Below, one piece after another: positions 51,706 through 61,880 of a stretch of DNA of 64,000 bases. This DNA is from Candidatus Accumulibacter sp. 66-26 (GTDB taxonomy: Bacteria; Pseudomonadota; Gammaproteobacteria; Burkholderiales; Rhodocyclaceae), in assembly GCA_001897745.1 (NCBI GenBank), contig MKUH01000026.1, forward strand, positions 45,901 through 109,900. Reading direction: 5' to 3'. The first letter of the stretch is position 1, and each line of letters opens with the position of its first letter. A program made the translations under genes and the position numbers. A model generated the notes under the pieces. It was not told where the DNA came from. It did not search any database and saw nothing but the letters and a program-made list of their open reading frames with translations.

Positions 51706-54489
51706 ATGACCACTCCGACCTCCATGAATACGATCCGTAAAGCGGCGGCGTCCGCATTGCTGGCCTCCCTGCTCGTGCTGGGGTGCGGCGGCGACAAGCC
51801 CGAGGATTTGCTCGCCTCGGCCCGCGATTATCTTGCCAAGAACGACGGCAAGGCGGCCGTGATCCAGCTGAAGAACGCCCTGCAGGCCAATCCTTCGCTG
51901 GCGGAGGCGCGTTACCTGCTCGGCAAGGCGCTGCTCGAAAGCGGCGATCCGATCTCGGCCGAAGTCGAACTGCGCAAGGCGCTGGAATTCAAGCATCCGG
52001 CCGATCAGGTCGTGCCCCTGCTGGCGCATACCATGCTCCTGCGCGGGCAGACGAAGAAGCTGCTGGACGAGTTCTCGCGCAGCGAGCTCGGTGCGCCGGA
52101 AAGCAAGGCGGACCTGCAGGCCACGCTGGGACAGGCCTACCTGATGCAGGGCAACAAGGCGGCCGCCGAGGCCGGATTCGCGGCGGCGCTGGCGGCGCGC
52201 CCCGGCTATCCGCCAGCGCTGCTCGGGCAGGTTCGCCTCGCGGCGATCGGCGGCGACGTCAAGGTCGCCATGTCGCAACTCGATGCCTTGCTCGTGCAGA
52301 ACCCCGGCCAATACGAGGCGTGGCAGCTGAAAGGCGATCTTCTGACGGCACTGGGCGAGCGCGAGGCGGCGCTCCAGGCCTACCGCAAGGCGCTGGAGGT
52401 CAAATCCGACTATCTGCCGGCCCATGCCCTGCTGATCGCCGGCCTGCTCGACGGCAACCAGATCGACGAGGCGGCGCGGCAGCTGGAGCTTCTCAAGAAG
52501 CTGGCGCCGAACCATCCGCAGACGGTCTACCTGCAGGCGTGGCTCGACTTCCGGCAGAAGAACTACGCGGCGGCGCGCGAGTCGGTCGCGAAGCACCTGC
52601 AGGCGATTCCCGACAGTCCGCTCGGGCTGCAACTGGCAGGGCTGATCGAGTACGAACTGAAATCCTACGGTCCGGCGGAAAGCTATCTGCTCAAGGCGCT
52701 GCCGAAAACCCCCGAACTCGGCATGGCGCGCCGCATGCTGATCGCCACCTACCTGCGCAGCGGCCAGCCGGCCAAGGCAGTCGGCGTGCTGCAGCCGGTG
52801 CTCGGGAAAATCGACGACAACGCCGCCATGCAGACGCTGGCCGGCGAAGTGTTCATGCAAAACGGCGAAATCGAGAAGGCCGGCGCCCACTTCGCCAAGG
52901 CGGCGGCGCTCGATCCGGGCAATTTGAGCAAGCGCACGTCGCTGGCCCTGGCGCATCTCGCGCGGGGCGACAGCGCCACAGCTTTCCGCGAACTGGAGGA
53001 AGTCGCCGCCGTCGACGACGGCAGCAACGCGAATCTGGCGCTGATCGCCGCGCATCTGCAGCGCAACGAGTTCGATCGGGCGCTCAAGGCGATTGCCGCG
53101 CTGGAGAAGAAGCAGCCGGACAGTCCGCTGGTGCACAATCTGCGCGGCACCGCGCTGCTCGGCAAGCGCGACGTGCCGGGCGCGCGCAAGAGCTTCGAGC
53201 AGGCGCTGGCGCTCAACCCCGCCTACTTCCCGGCGGCGGCCAATCTGGCCAACCTCGACCTTGCGGAGAAGAAGCCGGCGGAAGCGAAGCAGCGCTTCGA
53301 GACCCTGCTGAGCAAGGATCCGAAGAGCGCGCAGGCCTACCTCGCGCTGGCCGAGTTCGCTGCCAAGACGGGCGGCAAGAGCGACGAGGTGGCGGCACTG
53401 ATCGGCAAGGCGATCGGCGCGGCGCCCGCCGAACCGGCCCCGCGCCTGGCGCTGATCGCGCTGTATCTGCGCGCGAAGGAAAATAAGAAGGCGCTTTCCG
53501 CCGCCCAGGAGGCGCAGGCGGCCATGCCCGACAGCGCCGAGATTCTCGACGCCGTCGGGCGGGCGCAGCAGGCTGCGGGAGATCTCAATCAGGCGCTGGC
53601 GAGCTTCGGCAAGCTGGCGGCATTGCAGCCCGGTTCGCCGCAGCCCTATCTGCGCATGGCCGAGGTGCAGGTGGTCGCCAAGAACCGCGATGCGGCCATG
53701 AGCAATCTGCGCAAGGCGCTCGAGATCCGGCCGGATCTGGTCGAGGCGCAGCGCGGCGTGATCCTGCTCGAACTGGACGCCGGCCGTCTCCAGGAGGCGC
53801 TGGCCGTCGCGCGCCAGATCCAGAAGCAGCGCCCGAAGGAGGGCTTGGGTTACATCCTTGAAGGCGATATCCACGCCACGAAGAAATCCTGGTCCGAGGC
53901 GATTGCCGCCTTCCGGGCCGGGCTCAAGCAGGTCGCGGTTGCGGACTTGGCCATCAAGCTGCATTCCGCACTGGGCGTGAGCGGCAGCAAGGACGAGGCG
54001 AACCGCTTCTCGGACACCTGGCTGCGCGAGCACCCCAAGGATGCCCAGTTCCGGCTCTATCTCGCCGAAACGGCGAACGCGCGCAAGGATTACGCGACGT
54101 CGACAAAGTTCTATCGCGCCCTGGTCGATGCGCAGCCCGAGAATCCGACCTTGCTGAACAATCTGGCTTGGGCGGCTGCACAGACCGGTGATCCGAAGGC
54201 GGTCGAATACGCCGAGAAGGCCAACCGCCTGGCGCCGGGGCAGCCGGCGATCATGGATACGCTGGGAGTTCTCCTGGTCGAAAGGGGCGAATCCGGGCGC
54301 GGACTCGAGTTGTTGCAGAAAGCCGTCGAACTCGCGCCGCAGGCTTCGGAGATTCGCCTCAACTACGCCAGGGCGCTGCTCAAGACGGGGAAGAAAGGCG
54401 ACGCAAAGCTGGAACTCGACACATTGGCGAAACTTGGCGACAAATTTCCGGCTCATGCAGAAGTCGCGCAACTGTTGAAAAGTTTGTAA
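51706..54489 (+). CDS. prsT: XrtA/PEP-CTERM system TPR-repeat lipoprotein PrsT
   Basis: This 927-residue protein has a lipoprotein signal (lipobox LVLGC, Cys27) followed by TPR units across almost the whole length (for example EARYLLGKALLESGD, PAALLGQVRLA, TYLRSGQPAKAVGVL, LLNNLAWAAAQTGDPKAVEYAEKA). It is the typical last gene after prsK and prsR, with a 40-bp gap. It is thought to act in the periplasm or outer membrane in polysaccharide or PEP-CTERM protein handling. Met7 is an alternative start. Confidence 0.93.
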   Translation: MTTPTSMNTIRKAAASALLASLLVLGCGGDKPEDLLASARDYLAKNDGKAAVIQLKNALQANPSLAEARYLLGKALLESGDPISAEVELRKALEFKHPADQVVPLLAHTMLLRGQTKKLLDEFSRSELGAPESKADLQATLGQAYLMQGNKAAAEAGFAAALAARPGYPPALLGQVRLAAIGGDVKVAMSQLDALLVQNPGQYEAWQLKGDLLTALGEREAALQAYRKALEVKSDYLPAHALLIAGLLDGNQIDEAARQLELLKKLAPNHPQTVYLQAWLDFRQKNYAAARESVAKHLQAIPDSPLGLQLAGLIEYELKSYGPAESYLLKALPKTPELGMARRMLIATYLRSGQPAKAVGVLQPVLGKIDDNAAMQTLAGEVFMQNGEIEKAGAHFAKAAALDPGNLSKRTSLALAHLARGDSATAFRELEEVAAVDDGSNANLALIAAHLQRNEFDRALKAIAALEKKQPDSPLVHNLRGTALLGKRDVPGARKSFEQALALNPAYFPAAANLANLDLAEKKPAEAKQRFETLLSKDPKSAQAYLALAEFAAKTGGKSDEVAALIGKAIGAAPAEPAPRLALIALYLRAKENKKALSAAQEAQAAMPDSAEILDAVGRAQQAAGDLNQALASFGKLAALQPGSPQPYLRMAEVQVVAKNRDAAMSNLRKALEIRPDLVEAQRGVILLELDAGRLQEALAVARQIQKQRPKEGLGYILEGDIHATKKSWSEAIAAFRAGLKQVAVADLAIKLHSALGVSGSKDEANRFSDTWLREHPKDAQFRLYLAETANARKDYATSTKFYRALVDAQPENPTLLNNLAWAAAQTGDPKAVEYAEKANRLAPGQPAIMDTLGVLLVERGESGRGLELLQKAVELAPQASEIRLNYARALLKTGKKGDAKLELDTLAKLGDKFPAHAEVAQLLKSL

Positions 54490-54560
54490 GGACAAGTGCC
54501 GGCGATTGGTGCAACCGGGCCATTCGTCACGATGAATGACATCGAAAGGAAGAACAACCC

Positions 54561-55837
<1,277 letters not shown>

Positions 55838-55841
<4 letters not shown>

Positions 55842-56914
55842 ACGCTTCCCCCTCCGCCTTCGCGGCGCTCCAGGCGCGCTTGCGGGCACAGCCGGCGCGC
55901 TGGCTGGTCACCGGTTGCGCGGGCTTCATCGGGTCGCATCTGATCGAGACCCTGCTCAAGCTCGATCAGACGGTGGTCGGTCTGGACAATTTCGCCACCG
56001 GACACCGGCGCAATCTGGACGAGGTGCGGTCGTCGGTCGCACCGGCGCAATGGGCGCGCTTCCGTTTCCTCGAATCCGACATCCGCGACGCGCAGGCGTG
56101 TCAGACCGCCTGCCGCGACATCGACTACGTACTGCACCAGGCGGCGCTCGGTTCGGTGCCGCGCTCGCTGGCCGATCCGCTGGCGACCAACGGCGCCAAC
56201 ATCGACGGTTTCCTGAACATGCTGGTCGCCGCGCGCGACGCCGGGGTGAAGCGTTTCGTCTACGCCGCGTCGAGCTCCACCTACGGCGATCATCCGGGCC
56301 TGCCCAAGGTCGAGGAAACGATCGGCCGTCCGCTTTCGCCGTATGCCGTGACCAAGCTGGTCAACGAGCTGTATGCCGAGGTGTTCGGGCGCTGCTACGG
56401 CTTTTCGTCGATCGGCCTGCGCTACTTCAACGTCTTCGGTCCGCGCCAGGATCCCGAGGGCGCCTACGCCGCGGTGATTCCGCGCTGGGTGCGCGCGATG
56501 CTGCTCGGCGAGCCGGTCGCGATCAACGGCGACGGCGAAACCAGCCGCGACTTCTGTTTCGTCGACAACGCCGTGCAGGCCAACCTGCTGGCGGCGACGG
56601 CGGACGATCCCGACGCCGCCAATCAGGTCTACAACGTCGCGGTCGACGACCGGACCTCGCTCAACCGGCTGTTCGAAATGCTGCGCGGGGTGCTGGCGGA
56701 ATCGACCCCCGAGGTGGCGGGTCTGCAGCCGGCCTATCGCGATTTTCGTCCGGGCGACGTTCGTCATTCCCAGGCCGACATTTCAAAAGCCGCGCGTCTG
56801 CTGGGCTACCGGCCGACGCACCGGATCGAGGCGGGAATCCGTGAGGCCATGCCCTGGTACATGGCGCGCTTTGGCGCGATGCCGGCGGCCGAGCGAGGCT
56901 CGGGAGCCATGTGA
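55838..56914 (+). CDS. tviC: UDP-HexNAc(A) 4-epimerase (TviC/WbpP-like SDR)
   Basis: This is a 358-residue extended short-chain dehydrogenase. The Rossmann motif is [10 protein letters not shown], the catalytic Tyr/Lys are in [11 protein letters not shown], and [19 protein letters not shown] and [15 protein letters not shown] are typical of UDP-N-acetylglucosamine 4-epimerases of the TviC/WbpP group. The N-terminal [22 protein letters not shown] extension is also typical of that group. The start is GTG at 55838, overlapping the dehydrogenase stop. Substrate preference for UDP-GlcNAc or its uronic acid cannot be read from sequence. Confidence 0.9.
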
Positions 56915-57822
56915 TGGCCGCCGCGCGTATTCCCTTGCAGCATGGAGTACGCCGGCTGGCATCCGTTTTTCTCGGCCTGTCCGTTTGCTGGGCCGCTTCG
57001 GTCAGAAGCGAGCCGGCCGGCGCGGACGAGTCGCGCAGTCCCCAGTTCCTCCGCGGCGAAGCGCTCGCCTACGAACACGGCGAAGGCGTGGCCAAGGACC
57101 CTTTGCGCGCGGCAAAGCTGTACTGCGACGCCGCCCGCCTCGGCGACGCCGAGGCCCAGTTCAGCCTCGGCTGGATGTACGCCAACGGGCGCGGCGTGGC
57201 GCGCGACGATGCTCTGGCCGGCTATTTCTTCGGCCTCGCTGCACGACAGGGCCATGCGCCGGCGGCAAAAATGCTTCGCTTCGTCGGCGCGGCTCCCGCC
57301 GAAGCGCCCGACTGCATGCGCCCGCCGGAAGATCTCGGAGACGACGTTTTCGCGGCGGGTTCCGACGCGGAGAAGAAAATCCTCGGGCTGGTGCAAAGAC
57401 TCGCGCCGGAATACGGCGTCAGCCCCCGTCTCGCCCTAGCGGTGATCCGCGCCGAATCCAACTTCAATCCGCTGGCGGTATCGGGCAAGAACGCGCAGGG
57501 GCTGATGCAGCTGATCCCCGACACCTCCGCGCGTTTCAACGTCAGGAAACCCTTCGATCCCGAACAGAACGTGCGCGGCGGCCTGTCCTACCTGCGCTGG
57601 CTGCTCGCCTACTTCGAAGGCAACGTCTCGCTCGTGGCCGCCGCCTACAACGCGGGCGAGGGAGCGGTGAACCGCTTCCGCGGCATTCCGCCCTACGCCG
57701 AGACGCGCGGCTATGTGAAGCGCATCATCGCGCTGTTCAAGCGGAACGAACATCCCTATGACCCCGGGGTGACGGCGCCGTCGCCGGAGCTTTCCCGGAT
57801 TCGGAGCGCCCGGGCGTTCTAG
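56914..57822 (+). CDS. lytic transglycosylase with Sel1-like repeats
   Basis: This 302-residue exported protein has a signal peptide (about residues 12-32), two Sel1-type repeats (AYEHGEGVAKDPLRAAKLYCDAA; LGWMYANGRGVARDDALAGYFFGLAA) and a C-terminal SLT domain from about 150. The catalytic Glu is in VIRAESNFNP, and GLMQLIPDTSARF and AAYNAGEGAV are conserved. It should cleave peptidoglycan in the periplasm, perhaps to let large export structures pass. The ATG at 56914 overlaps the epimerase stop; GTG 56911 is an alternative start. Confidence 0.9.
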   Translation: MAAARIPLQHGVRRLASVFLGLSVCWAASVRSEPAGADESRSPQFLRGEALAYEHGEGVAKDPLRAAKLYCDAARLGDAEAQFSLGWMYANGRGVARDDALAGYFFGLAARQGHAPAAKMLRFVGAAPAEAPDCMRPPEDLGDDVFAAGSDAEKKILGLVQRLAPEYGVSPRLALAVIRAESNFNPLAVSGKNAQGLMQLIPDTSARFNVRKPFDPEQNVRGGLSYLRWLLAYFEGNVSLVAAAYNAGEGAVNRFRGIPPYAETRGYVKRIIALFKRNEHPYDPGVTAPSPELSRIRSARAF

Positions 57823-57841
57823 CTGAAATCAGGAGGTCGTG

Positions 57842-58627
57842 ATGCGCATGAAGACGTTTAGCGGATTGTTCGGTCGCGTCGCGGCGGCTCTGTTTCTGCT
57901 GTCCGCCTGCGGCGGTGCCGTTGCGGCGGATCTGCCCGACCTGATCGAGCGCGTGAAGCCTTCGGTGGTCGTGGTCGGTACCTACCAGAAAACGCGCAGC
58001 CCGGCTTTCGTCATGCGCGGGACCGGCTTCGTCGTGGGCAACGGCAGCCTGATCGCGACCAACGCGCATGTGCTGCCGGAAGTTCTCGACCCGGCCGGCA
58101 GCGAAGTGCTGGTGGTGCAGGTCCTCGCCGGGAAGGACGGGGCGCAGCAGCGCCTCGCCCGCATGGAGGCGCTCGACCGCCCGCATGACCTCGCCCTGCT
58201 GCGGATCGACGGCACGCCTCTGCCGCCGATGGCGTTGAACGGGTCGGGACAGGTGCGGGAAGGGCAGTCGGTCGCCTTTACCGGTTTCCCCATCGGCGGC
58301 GTGCTGGGGCTGTCGCCGGTGACGCATCGCGGCATGATTTCGGCGATCACGCCGATCGCCCTGCCGGGGGCGACGGCCCAGCAATTGAACGAGAAAGTCA
58401 TCCGCCGCCTGAAGAGCGGTTCGTTCGACGTGTTGCAGCTCGATGCGACCGCCTACCCGGGCAACAGCGGCGGTCCGCTGTTCGAACTGGAAAAGGGCGA
58501 GGTGATCGGCATCATCAACATGGTGTTCGTGAAGGGGACCAAGGAAGCCGCGCTGACCCAGCCGTCAGGGATCAGCTTCGCCATTCCGGTGCATTTCCTG
58601 AGGGAGATGCTGGGGAATGTGCGCTGA
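57842..58627 (+). CDS. exported trypsin-like serine protease
   Basis: This 261-residue S1-type protease has an N-terminal signal; SAC at 21-23 could be a lipobox, or cleavage may follow AVAA. The catalytic triad is visible as His76 (ATNAHV), Asp116 (PHDLALL) and Ser209 (GNSGGP). No PDZ domain is present, unlike DegP. AGGAGG (57831-57836) stands 5 nt before ATG 57842, which decides the start over GTG 57839. It may process exported proteins of the system. It is the last plus-strand gene before the minus-strand cassette. Confidence 0.88.
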   Translation: MRMKTFSGLFGRVAAALFLLSACGGAVAADLPDLIERVKPSVVVVGTYQKTRSPAFVMRGTGFVVGNGSLIATNAHVLPEVLDPAGSEVLVVQVLAGKDGAQQRLARMEALDRPHDLALLRIDGTPLPPMALNGSGQVREGQSVAFTGFPIGGVLGLSPVTHRGMISAITPIALPGATAQQLNEKVIRRLKSGSFDVLQLDATAYPGNSGGPLFELEKGEVIGIINMVFVKGTKEAALTQPSGISFAIPVHFLREMLGNVR

Positions 58628-58641
58628 GGTGCGGAGGCGGA

Positions 58642-59733
58642 CTACCGCTTCTCGTCGCGGTGCGTGGCACGTGCGGCCTTGACTGCCAGATGATAGGCCA
58701 GCAGATGCGGCGGCATGCGCAGCCAGTGCGCCCGCAGGAACAGCAGATGGCGCGCGCTGCTGCCGAAGGGGAGGGCGGCGCTCGGGTGCGCTGGACGCAG
58801 CGCGCGCAGCCATAGTCCGTCCATCCATCGCGTGAAGGACTCCGGGCGCCCTTTCGGGGATGCTTCCCGCATCGCTTCTGGCGGAACGGGGGTGTCCAGA
58901 ATCCGCTGCGCGTAGCGCAAGCCGTAGTGCAGCGGCATGCGCAGATCGAGTTCCGCGGCGCGTTCGCACAGCTCGCACCAGAATCCCGCCTGCCGGCTGA
59001 AGTGGCGGAGGAGGATGTCGAGATCGGAGAGGTCGCGCAGGCCGTGGCTCAACTCCTCGTTGTGGAAGAGGTGGGTCGCGCTGTGCAGCACCATGTCGGT
59101 GGGGGCGAGGATGCGCAGGCCGGCTTCGCCCGGCAGCGCCCGCGACGCGGCCAACAGCTTGCCTGCATCGGGTTTGAGGCGGGCGGTCTCCGGCAGGATA
59201 GCGTGGTGCACGTCGATGACGGTCCGGCGCTCGATGTGCTGCAGCGGCGGCAGTTCGTGCATCCACTGCCGGTAGTAGCGCTGATCGTAAGGGTCGTGAT
59301 GCGTCCCGGCCCAGCCGCTCAGCATGAGCGCAGACTCAACGTCGGGAAGCGCCGGCTTGGGCACCAGGATGTCGATATCCGAAAACAGGCGCCCGTGCGC
59401 CGCGGGCAGATCGCCCAGCACATAGGCCGCGCCTTTCAGCAGCACGATCTCGACGCCGGCCGTGCGCAGCGCCTTGCGGATATGTGCCACTTCCCGGACG
59501 ACGGTCTCCTTTTGGGCCAGCGCCGAGACGCGGGCGGCCTCCAGGTGGGCGCGCGGCGCCGACGGGATTTTTTCCAGCACGCCCTTTTCGTCGAGTACGG
59601 CGGCCAGGCGGGCGAGCAGATCGGATTGGCGTGCCTGGCGCACCAGTTCGTCCCAGTGGGCGAGGGGCAGGGCGGGCAGGGACTCCGGCCTCGCCAGTGC
59701 CTGGCTGACCCGGTCGGCGGCAAGGGCGGTCAT
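58642..59733 (-). CDS. nucleotidyltransferase family protein (NTP_transf_5 type)
   Basis: This 363-residue protein has the minimal nucleotidyltransferase motif: VLLKGAAYVLGD followed by GRLFSDIDILV with the metal-binding Asp119 and Asp121. The C-terminal helical half contains TDMVLHSATHLFHNEELSHGLRDLSDLDILL, a pattern shared with other NTP_transf_5 proteins. It probably transfers a nucleotide monophosphate to a protein or metabolite. Its ATG overlaps the kinase-like stop (ATGA), so the two are coupled. Relatives occur beside HPr-kinase-like and PqqD-like genes, including in phosphorylated lasso peptide clusters; the substrate here is unknown. Confidence 0.85.
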   Translation of the reverse strand: MTALAADRVSQALARPESLPALPLAHWDELVRQARQSDLLARLAAVLDEKGVLEKIPSAPRAHLEAARVSALAQKETVVREVAHIRKALRTAGVEIVLLKGAAYVLGDLPAAHGRLFSDIDILVPKPALPDVESALMLSGWAGTHHDPYDQRYYRQWMHELPPLQHIERRTVIDVHHAILPETARLKPDAGKLLAASRALPGEAGLRILAPTDMVLHSATHLFHNEELSHGLRDLSDLDILLRHFSRQAGFWCELCERAAELDLRMPLHYGLRYAQRILDTPVPPEAMREASPKGRPESFTRWMDGLWLRALRPAHPSAALPFGSSARHLLFLRAHWLRMPPHLLAYHLAVKAARATHRDEKR

Positions 59734-60641
59734 GCGCGCCCCGCCAGTTCGTCGAATACCTCGACCGCTTCTTCGAGGCGGCTGTAGGTGAATTCGTAGC
59801 AACCGGCGTTTTCGATCAGGCCGGCCAGCGTTTCGAAGCCGCGGTCGCCATGCAAGCCGTAGTTGAACGCGTTGTCCGCCAATTGCATGAGGGCGCGCGC
59901 TTTCGGGAGTGGGGTGAGCCGGGTCTGGGCGCCGCTGCTGAATCGCGGCAGTACCACCCAGCCCGGCCGGGCAGGTTCATCGGCGCGCCGGACGCTTGCG
60001 GCCGGCGGTCGTGCGTGGGCGACGGTGCCTTTCGTCGTGTCGTGCACCGCCGGGTTGAAAACGGCGGCCGGGGCGAAGCGGCGTATGACTTCGATCGACT
60101 CGTTCTTCAGACTGACGGGGCGGGGCAGGGGCGTCAGCTGGCCGCTGGCCGGGTCGATCAGCGCCAGTTCGTCCGACAGCAGGCGCCAGCCGCGATGGAT
60201 CAGTCCGGCGCACAAGGTACTTTTACCGGACCCCGGCGGCGCCGGAAGGATCAGCGCCTTGCCCGATTTCTCGACGACGGCGGCGTGGATCGTCAGGTAC
60301 TGATGGCAGAGATTGGAAATGCACCAGTTAAGTCCCCATTCCAGCATCGGGAAGGCCTGGTCGGCCGGGAGTGGCTTGAACGGACTTTCCCCGTCCAGGC
60401 GGAAAAAGACCTGGGGGTGCAGCCAGCGTCTCAGATTCCGGGGCGCGGCCAGTTGCACGTGGAAGTCGGCAAAGCCGTCGGCGCCCTCCACCGGGTGCGC
60501 TCCGTAATGCAGCGCGATGCCTTGAGCCACGGCCGGCAGACGGGAGCGGATGGCGGCGACAAACGGCCCCGTCCGCAGGCGCAGGCCGGGTCCGGCGAGG
60601 CATTGCGATAAATCCTGCGATGACAGGTCGTCGACGATCAA
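59730..60641 (-). CDS. HPr kinase-related protein A (TIGR04352 type)
   Basis: This 303-residue protein resembles the C-terminal catalytic domain of HPr kinase. The P-loop is APPGSGKS at 134-141, preceded by IHAAVVEKSGKALIL, and LLSDELALI follows. The N-terminus (IVDDLSSQDLSQCLAGPGLRLRTGPF) matches the family. The start is TTG at 60641, whose TTGA overlaps the stop of the PqqD-like gene; longer frames run antisense to that gene region and lack family sequence. No HPr or PTS gene is nearby, so the substrate is probably another protein, perhaps the secreted protein at 60969. Confidence 0.87.
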   Translation of the reverse strand: MIVDDLSSQDLSQCLAGPGLRLRTGPFVAAIRSRLPAVAQGIALHYGAHPVEGADGFADFHVQLAAPRNLRRWLHPQVFFRLDGESPFKPLPADQAFPMLEWGLNWCISNLCHQYLTIHAAVVEKSGKALILPAPPGSGKSTLCAGLIHRGWRLLSDELALIDPASGQLTPLPRPVSLKNESIEVIRRFAPAAVFNPAVHDTTKGTVAHARPPAASVRRADEPARPGWVVLPRFSSGAQTRLTPLPKARALMQLADNAFNYGLHGDRGFETLAGLIENAGCYEFTYSRLEEAVEVFDELAGRA

Positions 60642-60955
60642 GCGGTGTCTGCTTCCACAAGGCCGGAACGTTCCAGTTCGATCAGGATGGCATGCAGCGA
60701 TGCCCCCGAATCCGGTGGCGTTTCCGGGGCGTCGTCGTTGCGGAGGCGAATGCTCAGCTCCTCGACGCCGACGTCCTTTTCTGCATCGAGCAGCGCCAGG
60801 AATACGGCGGCGCCGTCGGCGCTCAAGAGGTGCGTCCGCCCGCTGGGGCGACAATAAACGACGCATTCGTCGGCCCATTCGCGCCATGCGACTTCGGTGC
60901 GTGGAATGCTGCGCCAGCGCTGATGTGCCGTGTCTGACAAGGTCGCTTCGGGCAC
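60638..60955 (-). CDS. PqqD-like protein of the HPr-rel-A system (TIGR04353 type)
   Basis: This 105-residue winged-helix protein is of the PqqD type: WREWADECVVYCRPSGRTHLLSADGAAVFLALL, then an acidic linker and LHAILIELERSGLVE. PqqD-like domains act as recognition elements that hold a peptide substrate for a modifying enzyme, here presumably the downstream kinase-like protein. The start is GTG at 60955; a TTG at residue 6 is possible. It lies 13 bp after the secreted-protein gene and overlaps the kinase gene by 4 bp. Confidence 0.85.
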   Translation of the reverse strand: MPEATLSDTAHQRWRSIPRTEVAWREWADECVVYCRPSGRTHLLSADGAAVFLALLDAEKDVGVEELSIRLRNDDAPETPPDSGASLHAILIELERSGLVEADTA

Positions 60956-60968
60956 TGACGTCTCGGCG

Positions 60969-61613
60969 CTAGACCGGCTGGGTCGATTTCAGGTAGGTCA
61001 CGATGTCGTCCGCATACCATTTGATGGCCGGAGAACTCGAAATCGGAATGTAATAGCCGTTGTTGATATAGGAATTCCAGATATTCCTCACCGTGCCGAC
61101 GGAAAGTACGGGGGTGAGGCCGGCCAGGGCGTTCAGCAGCGCGGCCGCGATATGGCGTCCGACGGCGAAAGCGCCGCCGCCGCCGGTGCCGAGAACCTGC
61201 AGCATGGTTTTTGTGCCGAAGATGGAGCCGTTGAAGCCCGTCGTCGATGAATGGAATTTGGTCGCGTAGTGCCCCGGAGGCACCGGCAGCACGTCGGTTG
61301 GGTAACAGGGGGCTTGCCATTGGCTGAACCACTGCGACTGCTTCCAGTAGCCGGGCGTCCGCCCCGAACACGTGACGTCGGCCTGCCCATGGGGGCTGGC
61401 ATTGATCGAGCCGAAGGCAGATGGGGTTTTGCAGACGCCGGGCAGGCCGCCCGCAATCGCCGGGCGATTCGCGATGGTCATCAACACGGGGGCGCTCGCC
61501 AGGCCGCCTTTCAGGAGACGGCGTCGTGTGATCTTGCCCGGGGCGCCTTGCGGATCGGGGGGCGGAGCTTCTGCGCCGACTTCCCTCCGGGTATTTCCAG
61601 CATCGTTGTTCAT
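60969..61613 (-). CDS. Tat-type exported protein with GYWK-type domain, unknown function
   Basis: This 214-residue protein has an N-terminal charged region, the twin-arginine-like TRRRLLKGG (29-37) and a hydrophobic stretch ending IANRPAIAG, suggesting export by Tat. The mature part begins around residue 55, has three Cys (61, 82, 103) and a TPGYWKQ motif (87-92) seen in secreted bacterial proteins, then Gly-rich and HIAAALLNALAG segments, ending in TYLKSTQPV. The ATG at 61613 has AAGGTG upstream; an in-frame start 16 codons earlier is less likely. As first gene of the cassette it is the best candidate substrate of the PqqD-like, kinase-like and nucleotidyltransferase proteins. No enzyme motif is visible. 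Confidence 0.75.
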   Translation of the reverse strand: MNNDAGNTRREVGAEAPPPDPQGAPGKITRRRLLKGGLASAPVLMTIANRPAIAGGLPGVCKTPSAFGSINASPHGQADVTCSGRTPGYWKQSQWFSQWQAPCYPTDVLPVPPGHYATKFHSSTTGFNGSIFGTKTMLQVLGTGGGGAFAVGRHIAAALLNALAGLTPVLSVGTVRNIWNSYINNGYYIPISSSPAIKWYADDIVTYLKSTQPV

Positions 61614-61637
61614 GGCTTCACCTTGCTCGGGCGCTAT

Positions 61638-61649
61638 GCTTGTACAAGC
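61638..61649. promoter_or_regulatory. 12-bp perfect palindrome, possible operator
   Basis: GCTTGTACAAGC is a perfect palindrome 25 bp upstream of the Tat-protein start. It would cover the transcription start predicted from the CRP-like site. A repressor dimer could bind here; no regulator is identified. Confidence 0.4.
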
Positions 61650-61678
61650 GGAAAGTAGCAAACCCTTGCACGGAAATA

Positions 61679-61694
61679 TGTGAAGCTATTCACG
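61679..61694. promoter_or_regulatory. CRP/Vfr-like binding site
   Basis: TGTGA-AGCTAT-TCACG matches the CRP consensus TGTGA-N6-TCACA at 9 of 10 half-site bases. Its centre is about 74 bp from the start codon of the Tat protein. A class II position would put the transcription start near 61645. Confidence 0.5.
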
Positions 61695-61880
61695 TTACAT
61701 CCGAAACTACCGGGCAGCTACGGGTGTTGCCTCTTAGCGAGCACGTTTCATGCCGAACTGGTTTTTAGCCATTTATCTCTTGTAGTTACGAGATTTTTTA
61801 TTGCCGGGCGTTTTGCTGCCGTTCGTTTTGTAAAGAAAGTCGACAGCAACAGGTAACGAGTCCGAAACACTGTCGGGGGA

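Noticed and set aside
51658..54495. A 945-codon minus-strand open frame across prsT
   Set aside because: It is the mirror of the TPR gene in a GC-rich region, has Leu/Arg/Gln bias and no domain, and prsT is certain.
61775..61799. Terminator-like hairpin ATCTC...GAGAT followed by five T on the plus strand
   Set aside because: The stem is only five pairs, and no plus-strand gene precedes it; on the minus strand, where the genes lie, no U-run follows. A small plus-strand RNA is possible but has no other support.
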